The notes below the pieces were generated by a model. It was not told where the DNA came from. It worked only from the letters and a program-made list of their open reading frames with translations, and ran no database searches. A stretch of 59,014 bases of DNA from Rhizobium sp. LC145 (GTDB lineage Bacteria > Pseudomonadota > Alphaproteobacteria > Rhizobiales > Rhizobiaceae): NCBI RefSeq assembly GCF_001005825.1, contig NZ_LBHV01000006.1, positions 1 to 59,014 on the forward strand, given 5' to 3'. The position numbers were made by a program, and so were the translations under genes. Positions 18,670-27,418 of this stretch are shown here, piece by piece; the first letter of the stretch is position 1; each line of letters begins with the position of its first letter.

Positions 18670-19330
18670 GGAGGAAATATCCGACGCCGCGAATGTTACG
18701 GATGACGATATCCGCACCAGCATCCGCCAGTTTGCGCCGCAGGCGCGACATGTTGGCTTCCAGCGAATTTGACTGGATCTCGTCGTCGAACGAGTAAACG
18801 CTTTCCTCCAATGAAGACCGCAGCACCGTTCGTCCGAGATTCTTGAGAAGCGACTCGATGATCAAAAGCTCTCGTCGAGCGAGTTCCTGCCGGATGCCAT
18901 TGACGTACAGGTCTCGTGTCACCCGATCATACCGGATATTGCCGGTCGTGATGATGTCTGCCTTGGCTTCAGGCGTTCGGCGGGCCACTGCGTTAAGGCG
19001 GGCGACCAGTTCATCGACCTCGAACGGCTTGGGCAGATAGTCGTCGGCCCCGCCGTTAAGCCCGGCAATCCTGTCTTTCGTGGATCCCATGGCAGAGATG
19101 ATTATCGAGCGCGGTGGATTGCTTGTTTGCCGGATCTCGGCGAGCAAACTACTCCCGTCGCCGTCTGGAAGCTGCCGGTCGATGAGAACAACATCGTATC
19201 CTTCGACGGCGATCGCTTCTCGCGCCATGGCGAGATCCGCCACCGCCGCAAGTACGAAGTCATGCCTCGAAAGCGCTGTTCGAAGCGCTTCGGCCATTTC
19301 GGGATCGTCTTCGACCAACAAGATTTTCAT
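18656..19330 (-). CDS. OmpR-family response regulator, intact
   Basis: A 224-residue regulator. The receiver domain has Asp8/Asp9, phospho-acceptor Asp51 (LIDRQLPDGDG), Ser79 and Lys101 (LPKPFE). The C-terminal winged helix contains RRELLIIESLLKN, the recognition region NSLEANMSRLRRKL and ends IRGVGYFLHEQK. All key residues are present. Its own kinase, overlapping by 14 bp, is broken, while the paralogous kinase at 835-2196 is intact and its regulator is broken. A hybrid pair is therefore possible (inference). The DNA target may be the GTAA direct repeats at 444 and 2350. Confidence 0.93.
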   Translation of the reverse strand: MKILLVEDDPEMAEALRTALSRHDFVLAAVADLAMAREAIAVEGYDVVLIDRQLPDGDGSSLLAEIRQTSNPPRSIIISAMGSTKDRIAGLNGGADDYLPKPFEVDELVARLNAVARRTPEAKADIITTGNIRYDRVTRDLYVNGIRQELARRELLIIESLLKNLGRTVLRSSLEESVYSFDDEIQSNSLEANMSRLRRKLADAGADIVIRNIRGVGYFLHEQK

Positions 19331-19424
19331 GTTGCTAAATGAAGTACCTCACGAGATTGATGATTTCAAAGGCTTCGTAGACCGCGCCCAAGAAAAGGAG
19401 CGGGGACGATAAGCGCGTGAAGCG

Positions 19425-19877
19425 TTAGGACGTGAGTGGCTGCAGCCCCGTATCTTTTGCCGCCCGCCCGCTTTCCTCCCGCCACAGAAGGAAGATGGTG
19501 CGACCGGTTAAATGGGCGCCGAAGGCCGCTACGATATAGGCCTGGAACTCAATCAGGACCGTGATGGAGTGAGGGATCATCGCAGCCGCATAAGGACCAA
19601 TCGGAGCAGCGTGACACCATAACCGCCGCAAAAATCATCGCGAACACGACGCCGAAAGAGGCACAAGAAACGATGGGATCGCAATGAGCATTACTTCGAT
19701 TCCGAGGTTGACCGCGACGGTTGCTGATGCTGCATTGAGGACGTTTCCGCTGAGATAGACCTGCACGGCAAGGTCTGTGCGCACTATCCCCGATATCGCA
19801 TCCAAAACGGCTGGCTGGATTCCGCGATTCAGCAGCGTCACCGCATCGTCGTTACAAACAGGCAAAAAAAGCTGCAT
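19425..19877 (-). pseudogene. Relic of a polytopic membrane protein
   Basis: Hydrophobic segments are split between frames. One frame gives ATVAVNLGIEVMLIAIPSF and stops at 19635. A second frame across the break gives ASFGVVFAMIFAAVMV. A third segment reads AAMIPHSITVLIEFQAYIVA and ends at 19425. The order of helices, with a PHxxxxxxEFQAY motif, slightly resembles SpoIIM/DUF95-type membrane proteins, but this is weak. No intact reading frame covers it. It lies just upstream of the intact response-regulator gene. Confidence 0.35.
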
Positions 19878-20104
19878 TCACAACAATAAACTGCGTTCTG
19901 TGGCGTTGGATAAGGCGTACGCAAGGGCGTTAACATGAGCAGTTGGTTTCCGATCTTTGGGGTTCGATTGGATGCGGATTCCGTAGAGGGGGCGCATCAG
20001 TGGTGAGAGGCTTGAGGGCAAACGTCTCGAGACTGGCCTTCATCAGCCGGCGGCCGCTTCAGTAGATCGGTATTGATCGGTTCAGCCTCCCACCGAACTC
20101 GAAA

Positions 20105-20410
20105 CTAGTCCCGCCGTCTCTCTCTTTTCATGCGCTCATGCTGCCGGCGCGCATCTTCTGCCATGATCTGGCTTAGCCTAGCTGCCTCGAGGGTCCGCAA
20201 TTGCGCGTCGTCACGACGCTGCTGCTGCTGTAACATGCATCCGGTATGAGATGATGATCCGTATCGCGCGCCCATTCCAGAGCAGGTGTCGAGATCGGCG
20301 TAGCGTTCCTGTTCTGGTGTCTGGCAGCCGGTCAGGATAAGGAGGCCTGCGAACACCGTTCCGACAGATAAGCGTCGCATGAAAACGTGATCCGGGGAGT
20401 CTTTGCTCAT
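20105..20410 (-). CDS. Small lipoprotein, unknown function
   Basis: A 101-residue protein with a lipoprotein signal: basic MRRLS followed by a hydrophobic run and the lipobox LILTGC. After cleavage the mature chain is about 74 residues, short and hydrophilic, with a QQQQRRDDAQLR stretch that may form a helix or coiled coil and a very basic end (KRERRRD). Either Met1 (AAGG upstream) or Met11 may be the start. It is anchored in a membrane from the periplasmic side. Family not recognised. Confidence 0.65.
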   Translation of the reverse strand: MSKDSPDHVFMRRLSVGTVFAGLLILTGCQTPEQERYADLDTCSGMGARYGSSSHTGCMLQQQQRRDDAQLRTLEAARLSQIMAEDARRQHERMKRERRRD

Positions 20411-20631
20411 TTGATGTACCTTCTTCTCGATAAGTTCATTGGATTGCGAGAGCGAAGCGCGTTCCCGCCGGACGCTTATGGGTTTTCACAGTTACGCAGA
20501 AATTACCTGATTGCCGGACCAAGCTAGCTTTCACGGTTGACCCCGACGCGACGTCATAGTTCAGGCAGTGTGTCGATATTGTTTGAGTGTGGGCGGCCCG
20601 CGAAGGGTCCGTCGACGATGCGAGGTTCGAC

Positions 20632-22536
20632 ATGACTGCACCTGATCTCATCCCGATTGAAACGCTGTTCGGAACGCCAGAATTTTCGCGGGCGCAGATT
20701 TCACCCGATGGCCGGCTGGTGGCCTATCTTGCGCCCTGGCGTGGCCGGTTGAACATCTGGGTGCGGCCTGTCGGACAAGGCGCGGCGCGGCGACTGACGG
20801 GCGATGACACGCGCAATATCGACGGCTTTAGTTGGACGCCTGATGCTCGCTACATTCTCTTCGTGCAGGACAGCCGGGGCGACGAGAACTGGCACCTTCA
20901 ACGCGTGGAGGTGGACGGGGCAGAGACGGTTTGCGGAAAGGCGACAACTGTCGACTTGACGCCCTTTGCCGGCGTGCGGGTGATGGGACTGGACTTTTCC
21001 GCCGCGCTTCCGGGCAAGGCTTTCGTGCAGATGAACCTCAGAAGTCCGGGCCTGATCGACCTATACGAGGTCGATATCGAAAATGGTGAAACCAAGATCG
21101 CTGCAGAAAGTCCTGATCGCTTCGTACGCTGGATCGTTACACCGAACAGTCCGATGCACGCCTTTATCATCGACGACGCCGGTGACCACGAACTGGCTCG
21201 CTACGAGAACGGGGTTTTCATCACGTTGGCCAGACTTAAGGGGCGTGACCAGCCAATCGGGCCGATGCCGCTGATGGTTGCGGCGGATGGAAAGAGCATC
21301 TTCGTCGGCTGCAATACGGGGAGCGACCACACCTATCTTGCCGCCATCGACCTTGCGACGGGCAGACAAAGGGTAATCGACAGCCAACCCGATTGCAGCC
21401 TCGATACGCCGCGACCTGAGGCCGATCCGCGCTTTCCGTCCAGCCTGATCACCAATCTTGTGACAGGCGAGCTGCTGGGACTACGGTACCTTGGCAAAAG
21501 ACAGCAGATACGGCCGCTGAACCCGCATTTTGCCGCCGTGCTAGATAGCTTACAGCGGCTGTCAACCGGGGAAATAGGGCACATTTCCTGCGATGCCGGT
21601 GGGGGAAAATGGGTGATCGAATTTTGGGATGACCGACATCCCGGCACGACATGGTTTTACGAACATGAGAGCGGCGAAGCGTATGTGCTTGGCGAGCGAT
21701 TTTCAGAGCTCTCAGCCGAGCGGCTGGCGAGCGTACGACCCATCGATGTGACGTCGCGCGACGGATTGACGTTGCCGTGCCATGTCACGCTGCCCGTCGG
21801 GTTCGACGCCAAGGATCAGCCGTGTGCGCTGCCGACCGTGCTTCTGGTACATGGTGGGCCGTGGTATCGCGATGCCTGCATTTATGATCCGGAAGTGCAG
21901 TTCCTCGCCAACCGCGGCTATGCCGTGCTGCAGGTGAATTTTCGCGGCTCGACCGGCTACGGCAAAGCGTTCATGCAAGCCGCGATCGGGGAGTTCTCCG
22001 GGCGAATGCATGACGACCTGATCGACGGGCTCGACTGGCTAATCGGGCAGGGTATCGCTGACCCGGCGCGGGTGGCGATCTACGGTTGTTCCTATGGCGG
22101 TTATGCCGCGCTGGTGGGCGCCAGCTTTACGCCCGAGCGCTTCGCTGCCGCTATCGACTATTCCGGCATGTCCGATCTCCGCGTGCTTTTGGATGGGGCC
22201 GTCCCATTCGTGCAGCCTGCGCTGATCAACACCTACCTTGCTTACATGGGCGATCCGGACATCGAGACGCAAAATCGGGACATGCTTGCGCGCTCGCCGG
22301 CAAGCCGGCTTGATTGCATCTCCAAACCGCTTTTGGTGGTCCACGGCGCCAACGACGTACGTGTCGCACAGGCACAGGCGGATCTGGTGGCGGAAACGGT
22401 ACGCGCCAATGGTGTGGAGGTTGACTATCTTCTGAACGAGCGCGAAGGGCACTGGTTCATCAATGAGGATAGCAATATCGAACTTTATCAAAGGATCGAG
22501 CGCTTTCTGGCACGGCATTTGAGGGGCGAGCACTGA
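20632..22536 (+). CDS. S9-family prolyl oligopeptidase-like serine peptidase
   Basis: A 634-residue protein with an N-terminal beta-propeller (repeated blades from about 30 to 370, such as SPDGRLVAYLAPWRGRLNIW) and a C-terminal alpha/beta-hydrolase domain. The catalytic site is readable: Ser in YGCSYGGYAA, Asp in GANDVRV, His in REGHWF. ATG 20632 is preferred (GAGG upstream, MTAPDLIPIETLFGTPEF) over a GTG at 20587. No signal peptide is seen, so it is probably cytoplasmic. It is followed after 9 bp by a MerR-type gene, suggesting one operon. Such enzymes cleave short peptides after Pro or act as acyl-aminoacyl peptidases. Confidence 0.9.
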   Translation: MTAPDLIPIETLFGTPEFSRAQISPDGRLVAYLAPWRGRLNIWVRPVGQGAARRLTGDDTRNIDGFSWTPDARYILFVQDSRGDENWHLQRVEVDGAETVCGKATTVDLTPFAGVRVMGLDFSAALPGKAFVQMNLRSPGLIDLYEVDIENGETKIAAESPDRFVRWIVTPNSPMHAFIIDDAGDHELARYENGVFITLARLKGRDQPIGPMPLMVAADGKSIFVGCNTGSDHTYLAAIDLATGRQRVIDSQPDCSLDTPRPEADPRFPSSLITNLVTGELLGLRYLGKRQQIRPLNPHFAAVLDSLQRLSTGEIGHISCDAGGGKWVIEFWDDRHPGTTWFYEHESGEAYVLGERFSELSAERLASVRPIDVTSRDGLTLPCHVTLPVGFDAKDQPCALPTVLLVHGGPWYRDACIYDPEVQFLANRGYAVLQVNFRGSTGYGKAFMQAAIGEFSGRMHDDLIDGLDWLIGQGIADPARVAIYGCSYGGYAALVGASFTPERFAAAIDYSGMSDLRVLLDGAVPFVQPALINTYLAYMGDPDIETQNRDMLARSPASRLDCISKPLLVVHGANDVRVAQAQADLVAETVRANGVEVDYLLNEREGHWFINEDSNIELYQRIERFLARHLRGEH

Positions 22537-22545
22537 GGGGGGCTC

Positions 22546-23295
22546 ATGCACAGCAAGGAGATAGCAGGACTGGCGGGCGTGAGTATCCGCACGCTGCGGC
22601 ACTACCACCAGATCGGACTTTTGCCGGAGCCGCCAAGGACGGATAAAGGGTATCGCATTTACGGCCTGCCGCATCTGATCCGGCTGCTGCGTATCGTTCG
22701 ATTGACCGCGCTCGGTATTTCGCTCTCGCAAATCCCAACGCTTCTCGACGATCATACCGGGATGAGCATAGGCAGTTTAGAGGCTCTTCATGACGGGCTG
22801 ACGCGGCAGATCGAACTTCTCGATCATCAACGCCGAATTGTGGCAGCGCTGCGCGACGGCAAAGGACCGCCCGACATGGCACCGGAATTCGCCGCGTCGC
22901 TGATGGCGCTGGAGGCGGGACGAGAGCCTATAGCGGTCCGAGCCGGTCGAGAGCAATCTGTACTCCTGTCACACCTTTTGGATAAAGAGCAGCGCGCAGA
23001 ACTGGCCCGGCTCTACGACCAACTGGCAGATATCGAACATGGTGCTACCGTAAGAGAGCTGGGGCATCGTTTCGATGCATTAGGGCCGGATAGCGACGAC
23101 GGCGAGATTTCAGCGCTTGCCGACGATTACATCGCACATCTCGGGTCATGGATGAGAGACTTCGACAACGCTCTAAGCAGAAGTGGGAAACAGCAAGCAG
23201 CAGCGCTGCTCTGGCTTCATGCCCTCGATAATACGAACAATCAGCAGAAACGATTACTGACGGAAATCAGAAGCAGGCTGGCATCCAGCCGTTGA
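22546..23295 (+). CDS. MerR-family transcriptional regulator
   Basis: A 249-residue protein. The N-terminal MerR helix-turn-helix reads EIAGLAGVSIRTLRHYHQIG, followed by LLPEPPRTDKGYRIY and a dimerisation helix. The remaining 150 residues resemble the TipAS-like or uncharacterised effector region of long MerR proteins. It has no cysteine pattern for metal sensing. The gene starts 9 bp after the S9 peptidase and probably regulates that operon, sensing an antibiotic or peptide-like ligand (inference). Confidence 0.85.
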   Translation: MHSKEIAGLAGVSIRTLRHYHQIGLLPEPPRTDKGYRIYGLPHLIRLLRIVRLTALGISLSQIPTLLDDHTGMSIGSLEALHDGLTRQIELLDHQRRIVAALRDGKGPPDMAPEFAASLMALEAGREPIAVRAGREQSVLLSHLLDKEQRAELARLYDQLADIEHGATVRELGHRFDALGPDSDDGEISALADDYIAHLGSWMRDFDNALSRSGKQQAAALLWLHALDNTNNQQKRLLTEIRSRLASSR

Positions 23296-23448
23296 TCGCC
23301 GTTTTGCGCTGGTCCACTCGCAAGATGATTGACCGATTGCGGTGGGCAGACACACTAAATTTTGGCGGTTTGCCGCTCCCAAACATCATCACGCCATATT
23401 CTAAGCTTTTGGTTATGGCCGGGGAAGATTATAACCAAGAGCAATATC

Positions 23449-24366
23449 ATGGATATCAACGTTGCCTTGAAGGCCTTCATCCGCACCGTCGAGAAGGGTT
23501 CGATTACGGCTGCGGCACGGGACCTCGGGGTAACGCAGCCGGCGGTCACGAAGCATATTTCGAACCTCGAACGGCACGTTCAAGCCAGGCTTCTGGAGCG
23601 GTCGTCGAAAATCGTTCGCCCGACGGCGCATGGGCTCGAATTGTACGAGGCCAGCCGCGTTGCGATCGCGTCGATCGACGCGGCGCTGGAGGGCGTTCGC
23701 ATCAACACAGGTGAGATTGAAGGCAATCTGAGAATTCACGCCCCATCTTGCATTGGTGTTGGCCATCTCGAACGGATAGTCGGGGAATTTCAGGATGAGC
23801 ATTGCGGGATTTCAGTCGAACTGGCTCTCGACGAGCGCACAATCGACTTGGTCTATGATAACTTCGATTTGTCGCTTCACTACGGAAAAATCGAGGATCA
23901 GGAGGTCATCGCACGCCGCATCGGGTGGGTGGAGCGATTTCTCGTCGCGTCCCCTCGTTACCTGAAACAGGTGGGGGAGATCGAAGACACACAACGGCTT
24001 TCGGAGCTTGACGTCATCGGTACCCCGAAGATGCTCGCTCAGCGCAGCACCATTTCCCTGTTGGGACCAGGCGGGCGCGCTGAGGACGTTGTCGTCAGGC
24101 CGATACTCACAACGAACAATGCGCATGTGATGATCGCAGCACTTTTACGTGGTCGGGGCGTTGGACTGGTGCAGAAGAACCTCGTATCGGAGTTGCTGGC
24201 CAGCGGCGAACTTGTAAGGGTGCTTCCCGAATATTGGCTCCGATCTACCGAAGCTTTCCTTGCTTATCCGTCCACAAAGTTTATGCGACCGGTCGTTAGA
24301 GCATTTACGGACTTCGTCATGCCGCGACTCAGAACCATTGAAGGGATCTCAGCGGAGCAGCGGTAG
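23449..24366 (+). CDS. LysR-family transcriptional regulator
   Basis: A 305-residue LysR protein; ATG 23449 gives MDINVALKAFIRTVEKGS, the usual start, whereas the upstream frame has no family resemblance. The helix-turn-helix is SITAAARDLGVTQPAVTKHI (18-37). The effector domain is complete to the C-terminus. No divergent partner lies immediately upstream. The nearest co-oriented neighbour is the L,D-transpeptidase 128 bp downstream, so its target is not obvious. Confidence 0.88.
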   Translation: MDINVALKAFIRTVEKGSITAAARDLGVTQPAVTKHISNLERHVQARLLERSSKIVRPTAHGLELYEASRVAIASIDAALEGVRINTGEIEGNLRIHAPSCIGVGHLERIVGEFQDEHCGISVELALDERTIDLVYDNFDLSLHYGKIEDQEVIARRIGWVERFLVASPRYLKQVGEIEDTQRLSELDVIGTPKMLAQRSTISLLGPGGRAEDVVVRPILTTNNAHVMIAALLRGRGVGLVQKNLVSELLASGELVRVLPEYWLRSTEAFLAYPSTKFMRPVVRAFTDFVMPRLRTIEGISAEQR

Positions 24367-24493
24367 CGGTCACGGCATAGCCGACGGTTATGAGGGCTAT
24401 CACTCATGCAGATATGGAATGTTCGGTCGGAGGGGGGATACTGTGCGATTCAAGCAATGTATGCCAGGCCCAACCCGAAGGTCACTTTCCATA

Positions 24494-25213
24494 ATGCAGA
24501 ATCCAAACAGTTTCATATCTCGCCGTACGTTCGTACTCGGCTCTCTGGCGGCGCCGGCAATACTCGGCGGATGCACAACAGTGCAAGAAAGATCGGCGTC
24601 GAACTCGCCTCAGCGAATTACCGATCCAACGCCTTCACCGATCGACCCGGAACTCGCTTCCCGTTACGCCGCATTTGAAGACGGCGGACATTTCGTTCCC
24701 GCAGTTCCTTTTGAGCGAATGAACCCGGAATATCTCAGGCAGCGCGTCGCTGACCCGACCGGGGAGGCGCCAGGAACTGTTGTCGTCGATACGCCAAGGC
24801 GATTTCTCTATCTGGTGGAAAACGGCGGAAGCGCGTTACGATACGGCGTTGGCATCGGCCGCGACGGATTTTCGTGGGAAGGGAACGGATATATCCACTG
24901 GCGTCAGCATTGGCCAAGATGGAAGCCGCCAAGCGAGATGATTGCCCGGCAACCCGAACTGGAAAAATACTCTGTCGCAAACGGAGGGATGGATCCTGGT
25001 CTCCATAACCCCCTAGGCGCTCGGGCCCTTTATATTTTCCAAAATGGAGAAGATACGCTGTATCGTCTCCACGGCAATCCCGAATGGCAATCCATCGGCA
25101 AGGCTGTTTCATCCGGCTGCGTCCGCCTTATGAACCAGGACATCGTTGACCTTTACGACCGCGTTCCTTTCCATGCGCCAATCGTCGTGCATCAGACGCC
25201 GATGGCTGTGTGA
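24494..25213 (+). CDS. L,D-transpeptidase (YkuD domain) lipoprotein
   Basis: A 239-residue exported protein. The N-terminus has a twin-arginine-like SRRTFVLGS followed by a hydrophobic run and lipobox LGGC, so it may be a Tat-exported lipoprotein. The YkuD catalytic motif HGNPEWQSIGKAVSSGCVRL carries the His and the nucleophilic Cys. Such enzymes make 3-3 crosslinks in peptidoglycan or attach proteins to it; rhizobia carry many. ATG 24494 is chosen because it places the signal sequence at the start. It converges with the LysR gene at 25268-26236. Confidence 0.9.
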   Translation: MQNPNSFISRRTFVLGSLAAPAILGGCTTVQERSASNSPQRITDPTPSPIDPELASRYAAFEDGGHFVPAVPFERMNPEYLRQRVADPTGEAPGTVVVDTPRRFLYLVENGGSALRYGVGIGRDGFSWEGNGYIHWRQHWPRWKPPSEMIARQPELEKYSVANGGMDPGLHNPLGARALYIFQNGEDTLYRLHGNPEWQSIGKAVSSGCVRLMNQDIVDLYDRVPFHAPIVVHQTPMAV

Positions 25214-25267
25214 TGCCAATTGAGCGTTCCGCGTTCTGAGCTGCTTGGCGGCGATACGGATGGCCGC

Positions 25268-26236
25268 CTAATAGTACTGCTGGGCAAGATCGCTGCAGAT
25301 ATTTTCTGAAGCGAGCCACACGTGGGGAAACGCGGCGAGCAGACCGTTTCTCAGCCACTGCTGTGCCGGGTGCCCGTCATTGCGACGATGCCACGACAGC
25401 ACGAATGGTATCGGGTTTAGGGGGAGCGGGAAATCGAAGACAGCGAGACGCTCTGCAAAGCCTGAATGAGCAACGACGCTTTCGATGACTGTCGCAACCA
25501 TATCCGACGCTGCAACCAATGCCGGCGCGGCATGCATATGGGGAATGGTCACGGCCGCGCGCCTCCTGAAATTCTTCGAAGCCAATGCGGCATCGGCAAC
25601 ATCCAGGCCCTCATTGTCGGGGGCGACCAGGATATGTGTCAGAGACAGAAACGTCTGGGCATCGAAAGGGCGGCCGAGGATTGGATGATCCTTCCTCAGG
25701 ATACAAACGAATCGCTCCTGGAAAAGACGGGCACTCAGGATCCGGCTCGTGGGCGCGGGAGGAATTCCGACCGTCAGATCGACGCCGCCGCTATCGAGCA
25801 GGGAAATCGCATCATCGCGGCTGCTATAATCCCTCACCTTGATATCAATGCCGGGGGCTTTTTCCTCAAGCAGTGACAGGAGGCGCGGCAATATGACTGA
25901 ACCTGCATGTGCTGAAACGGCAATGGAAAAAGACATGGTCGATTTGCCGGGATCAAAACCCTGTGTGAATTGCAATGTCCGCTGAATTTCCCGCAAAGCA
26001 AGCGAGATAGGTTCGGCAAGTTCTACAGCGCGCGGTGTAGGTTGAAGACCGGTCGGCCCACGAACGAACAATTCGTCGCGCAGCAGAAACCGCAATCTCG
26101 ATAAAGCCGCGCTCATGGCCGGCTGGGTGCGGCCGATACGGCTTCCGGCACGTGTCACATTGCGCTCGGAATTGAGAGCATCAAAGGCTACCAGAAGATT
26201 GAGATCGATACCATGTAAATTCATGGCATGGATCAT
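25268..26236 (-). CDS. LysR-family regulator, NodD-like N-terminus
   Basis: A LysR protein of about 322 residues. The N-terminal region GIDLNLLVAFDALNSERNVT and RIGRTQPAMSAALSRLRFLL is typical of the NodD/NahR/LinR-like branch that senses aromatic or phenolic effectors. AAGGA lies 8 bases before the ATG at 26236; Met at 26224 is an alternative. It is downstream of the aldo/keto reductase, Gfo/Idh and MFS genes on the same strand and probably controls this cluster. The effector is unknown. Confidence 0.88.
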   Translation of the reverse strand: MIHAMNLHGIDLNLLVAFDALNSERNVTRAGSRIGRTQPAMSAALSRLRFLLRDELFVRGPTGLQPTPRAVELAEPISLALREIQRTLQFTQGFDPGKSTMSFSIAVSAHAGSVILPRLLSLLEEKAPGIDIKVRDYSSRDDAISLLDSGGVDLTVGIPPAPTSRILSARLFQERFVCILRKDHPILGRPFDAQTFLSLTHILVAPDNEGLDVADAALASKNFRRRAAVTIPHMHAAPALVAASDMVATVIESVVAHSGFAERLAVFDFPLPLNPIPFVLSWHRRNDGHPAQQWLRNGLLAAFPHVWLASENICSDLAQQYY

Positions 26237-26275
26237 TAAGCCCATCCTTCATCGATCTCAAGCATATTCTCTATG

Positions 26276-27292
26276 TCAGCGCGAGTGTCCGTTTTCGGCG
26301 TTCAGCAACCAGCCAGGATACTCGACGGGAAGACGGCTGACCGCATCGAGCTTCGCCATGTCGTCATCGTCCAGGTCAATCGATGCGGCCCGAATGTTTT
26401 CCTGCAATTGCTCGACGCGCTTGGCGCCGATGATGACGGTCGAGACGACGCTTTGCTTCAGCAACCAGGCGATCGCGATTTGTGCCGGGCTGGAGCCGTG
26501 TTTCTCCGCGACAGCTTTAAGGACCGCGATCAGCGGCTCTCCCCGGATGCGATCGATGGGTGGAAAATCCAGTTCCGTCTGTCGACCGCCTGCTGCGTTG
26601 CCACCGGAAGAATACTTTCCGGTGAGATAGCCGCCGGCAAGCGGACTCCAGACCATGAGGCCAACACGTTCCGATGAGAGCAGCGGGCCGATCTCGCGCT
26701 CCAGATCGCGCCCGACAAGCGTATAATATGCCTGCAGTGACGTGATAGGTGCGAGGGCTCTGGCGCGTGTTATCCCGATCGCCTTCATGATCTGCCACGC
26801 GGCCCAGTTCGAAAGGCCGATGTAACGGACGTCCCCGGCCCGCACGAGTGTATCGAGCGCCTCCAGCGTTTCCTCGATCGGTGTCGCGGAATCGAATGCG
26901 TGGATCTGGTATAGATCGATGTGGTCCAGACCCAGCCGGCCGAGGCTTGCCCGACATTCGGAAATTACATGCCTCCGCGAAGCGCCGCGATGGTTTGGTC
27001 CGTCACCCATGGCGGAGGCGACTTTGGTGGCGATCACGACATCCCGGCGCGACACACCAAGGTTCTTCAGCGAGCGTCCCAGTATTTCTTCGCTGCGTCC
27101 GTGCGCATAGACGTTTGCCGTATCGAACAGGTTTATGCCGGCGTCGAGAGCGGCCTTGACCAGTGCATCGGCATCCCCCTGTCCAAGTCTTCCCACCTTT
27201 CCCCATAATCCGTCAGTTCCGCCGAATGTCATGGCGCCGAAACACAATTCCGACACGAACAACCCGCTTTCACCCAGCTTGCGCATTTGCAT
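26276..27292 (-). CDS. Aldo/keto reductase
   Basis: A 338-residue (alpha/beta)8-barrel NADPH-dependent reductase. The catalytic tetrad is readable: Asp57, Tyr62 (NVYAHG), Lys90 (IATKV) and His131 (YQIHAF). It is closest in look to YajO/Tas-like AKRs with a C-terminal GAKRVEQLQENIRA motif. AAGGA lies 7 bases before the ATG. It follows the Gfo/Idh/MocA gene by 126 bp on the same strand, probably in one transcript. The substrate is likely an aldehyde or sugar-derived ketone (family-level statement). Confidence 0.9.
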   Translation of the reverse strand: MQMRKLGESGLFVSELCFGAMTFGGTDGLWGKVGRLGQGDADALVKAALDAGINLFDTANVYAHGRSEEILGRSLKNLGVSRRDVVIATKVASAMGDGPNHRGASRRHVISECRASLGRLGLDHIDLYQIHAFDSATPIEETLEALDTLVRAGDVRYIGLSNWAAWQIMKAIGITRARALAPITSLQAYYTLVGRDLEREIGPLLSSERVGLMVWSPLAGGYLTGKYSSGGNAAGGRQTELDFPPIDRIRGEPLIAVLKAVAEKHGSSPAQIAIAWLLKQSVVSTVIIGAKRVEQLQENIRAASIDLDDDDMAKLDAVSRLPVEYPGWLLNAENGHSR

Positions 27293-27418
27293 GATGTCGT
27301 CCTTCTTTCTGGTATCTCCGAGATTGCCGGCGCTCGCTTTGTTGCGCGCGTTTCCACACTGATTGCGCTCACGGCCGGCTCGACATTCGTTGCGAATGCC
27401 GAGCCTTTCTACGGCGCC

